DNA of 7,054 nt from Betaproteobacteria bacterium. Lineage in GTDB: Bacteria; Pseudomonadota; Gammaproteobacteria; Burkholderiales; Burkholderiaceae. The notes below the pieces were generated by a model, which worked only from the letters and a program-made list of their open reading frames with translations, did not search any database and was not told the origin of the DNA. Both the position numbers and the translations under genes were made by a program. The stretch covers positions 1 through 7,054 of the forward strand of contig JAGWXN010000179.1 in the NCBI GenBank assembly GCA_018969885.1, in the 5' to 3' direction. Shown here in pieces: positions 6,223-7,054 of this stretch (positions are counted from its first letter, which is position 1; every line of letters starts with the position of its first letter).

Positions 6223-7054
6223 TCAGACGCGACAGCTGCCAGGGCTACCAGCGGACCGTCTGAGGTTTTCAGCGAGCCACGCGGCGCTTTGCTTTTCCTG
6301 CAGAGAATTTTGCGTAAGGCGCTGATTCAATGCAGCAAAATCAACCTGATCGAGCGGCTGGTCTTGGTTGAAGCAGGAGAACACATAGGTGACACGACCG
6401 GTTTTCGGATCGCGGTGTGGTTGCAGGCACTGCGCGCACACTTCTTTCATCATGCACTGCATCGGCGAGTTGATCGATCCGAACGCAAGATGGTGGGCGG
6501 GCAGCACATCGGCGAGCGCATCATGGCGCGCACGCGCCACCGCAGCCATCATGCGGTCAGAGCCGATGGCAATCAGGCGATCGGTATCGTGCAGGCGCGG
6601 CGAATCGGGAGCCGGGTCGAGCGCTCCGCTCGACCAGGCTTTCATTGCCTCGACAATATTGCCCACGAAGCTTCGGTCCTGCGGACGAGTGGGGGTAAAG
6701 CCTGGGGCTTCGTCGCTGCACCACACCACGACATCGGCAGCCGCTTCAATTTCAGCCACCTTGTAGCGATCGATGAGCTTCTTGTAGCCAGCAAAATAGA
6801 GCACCTTCGAGCCTCGTGCCCGGAAGGCCGCACCGATTGAAAACAGCACCGCATTGCCGAGCCCACCGCCCACCAGCGTCACGGTTTCGCCGCCTTCGAT
6901 CTCGGTGGGGGCGCCGGTTGGACCCATGAGAACGACCGGTTCACCGGGCTGTAGCAGCGCGCAAAGATTGGAGGACCCGCCCATTTCAAGCACGATGGTG
7001 GAAACCAGTCCGCGTTCACGGTCAACCCAGGCGCCGGTGAGGGCAAGACCCTCC
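6223..7054 (-). CDS. FAD/NAD(P)-dependent oxidoreductase with PyrK-like iron-sulfur motif, C-terminal part
   Basis: The frame is open to the window edge, so the N-terminus is missing; 276 residues are visible (numbered from the edge). The sequence resembles the ferredoxin-reductase-like half of PyrK-type electron-transfer subunits. An FAD-domain end with RGLVSTIVLEMGGSSNLC is at 14-31, GPTGAPTEI at 44-52, and a pyridine-nucleotide-binding glycine loop VGGGLGN at 61-67. IGSDRMM (163-169) is typical of this fold. Near the C-terminus a cysteine set, C200-x5-C206-x2-C209-x17-C227, probably binds an iron-sulfur cluster. From memory, similar C-termini (CMMKE-CAQC then VFSCFNQDQ) occur in large proteobacterial proteins that fuse a GltD-like FAD module to this region; whether that holds here cannot be seen. 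A GTG at 6993 is internal to the domain and is not the start. The physiological substrate is unknown. The stop lies 52 bases upstream of phaZ. Confidence 0.85.
   Translation of the reverse strand, partial: EGLALTGAWVDRERGLVSTIVLEMGGSSNLCALLQPGEPVVLMGPTGAPTEIEGGETVTLVGGGLGNAVLFSIGAAFRARGSKVLYFAGYKKLIDRYKVAEIEAAADVVVWCSDEAPGFTPTRPQDRSFVGNIVEAMKAWSSGALDPAPDSPRLHDTDRLIAIGSDRMMAAVARARHDALADVLPAHHLAFGSINSPMQCMMKEVCAQCLQPHRDPKTGRVTYVFSCFNQDQPLDQVDFAALNQRLTQNSLQEKQSAAWLAENLRRSAGSPGSCRV

Noticed and set aside
6991..6993. GTG at 6993 as the start of a separate 256-residue protein
   Set aside because: The frame is open without a stop to the window edge, and the upstream residues continue the FAD-domain sequence, so this codon is internal to a longer gene.

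Overview
The window reads as ordinary chromosomal DNA of a GC-rich proteobacterium, most likely a betaproteobacterium or a close relative. The clues are an intracellular polyhydroxyalkanoate (PHA) depolymerase of the cysteine-nucleophile type, an RsxB-like ferredoxin without a membrane anchor placed directly before nth, a DUF1841 protein directly after nth, and a DUF47/PiT phosphate-transport pair. The taxonomic call is inference from gene content and family resemblance. No rRNA, tRNA, CRISPR array, insertion sequence or phage gene was seen.

Layout: one small cupin gene (20-436) lies on the + strand. Everything from 519 to the right edge is on the - strand. In transcription order, right to left, these genes are: the C-terminal part of a large FAD/NAD(P)-linked iron-sulfur oxidoreductase (entering from the edge, ending at 6223); intracellular PHA depolymerase phaZ (6170-4896); soluble RsxB-like ferredoxin (4862-4185); endonuclease III nth (4188-3541); DUF1841 protein (3526-3080); a 173-base gap; DUF47 PhoU-like protein (2906-2271); phosphate transporter pit (2251-1241); and an alpha/beta-hydrolase esterase (1244-519). 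The esterase converges with the cupin gene across an 82-base gap. No gene-free stretch exceeds 173 bases.

Two tight gene groups stand out. In rsxB-nth-DUF1841, rsxB and nth share an ATGA stop/start overlap and DUF1841 follows 14 bases later behind a strong Shine-Dalgarno sequence. This suggests a co-translated redox/base-excision-repair unit. In DUF47-pit-esterase, a regulator-like protein and a low-affinity phosphate permease are followed by a serine esterase whose GTG start overlaps the pit stop (GTGA).

Most of the window is explained by known families. The parts most worth a second look are the anchorless orphan RsxB joined to nth, the histidine-rich DUF1841 partner, the hydrolase coupled to pit, and the cysteine spacing in the partial flavoprotein. 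No wholly new system is evident.
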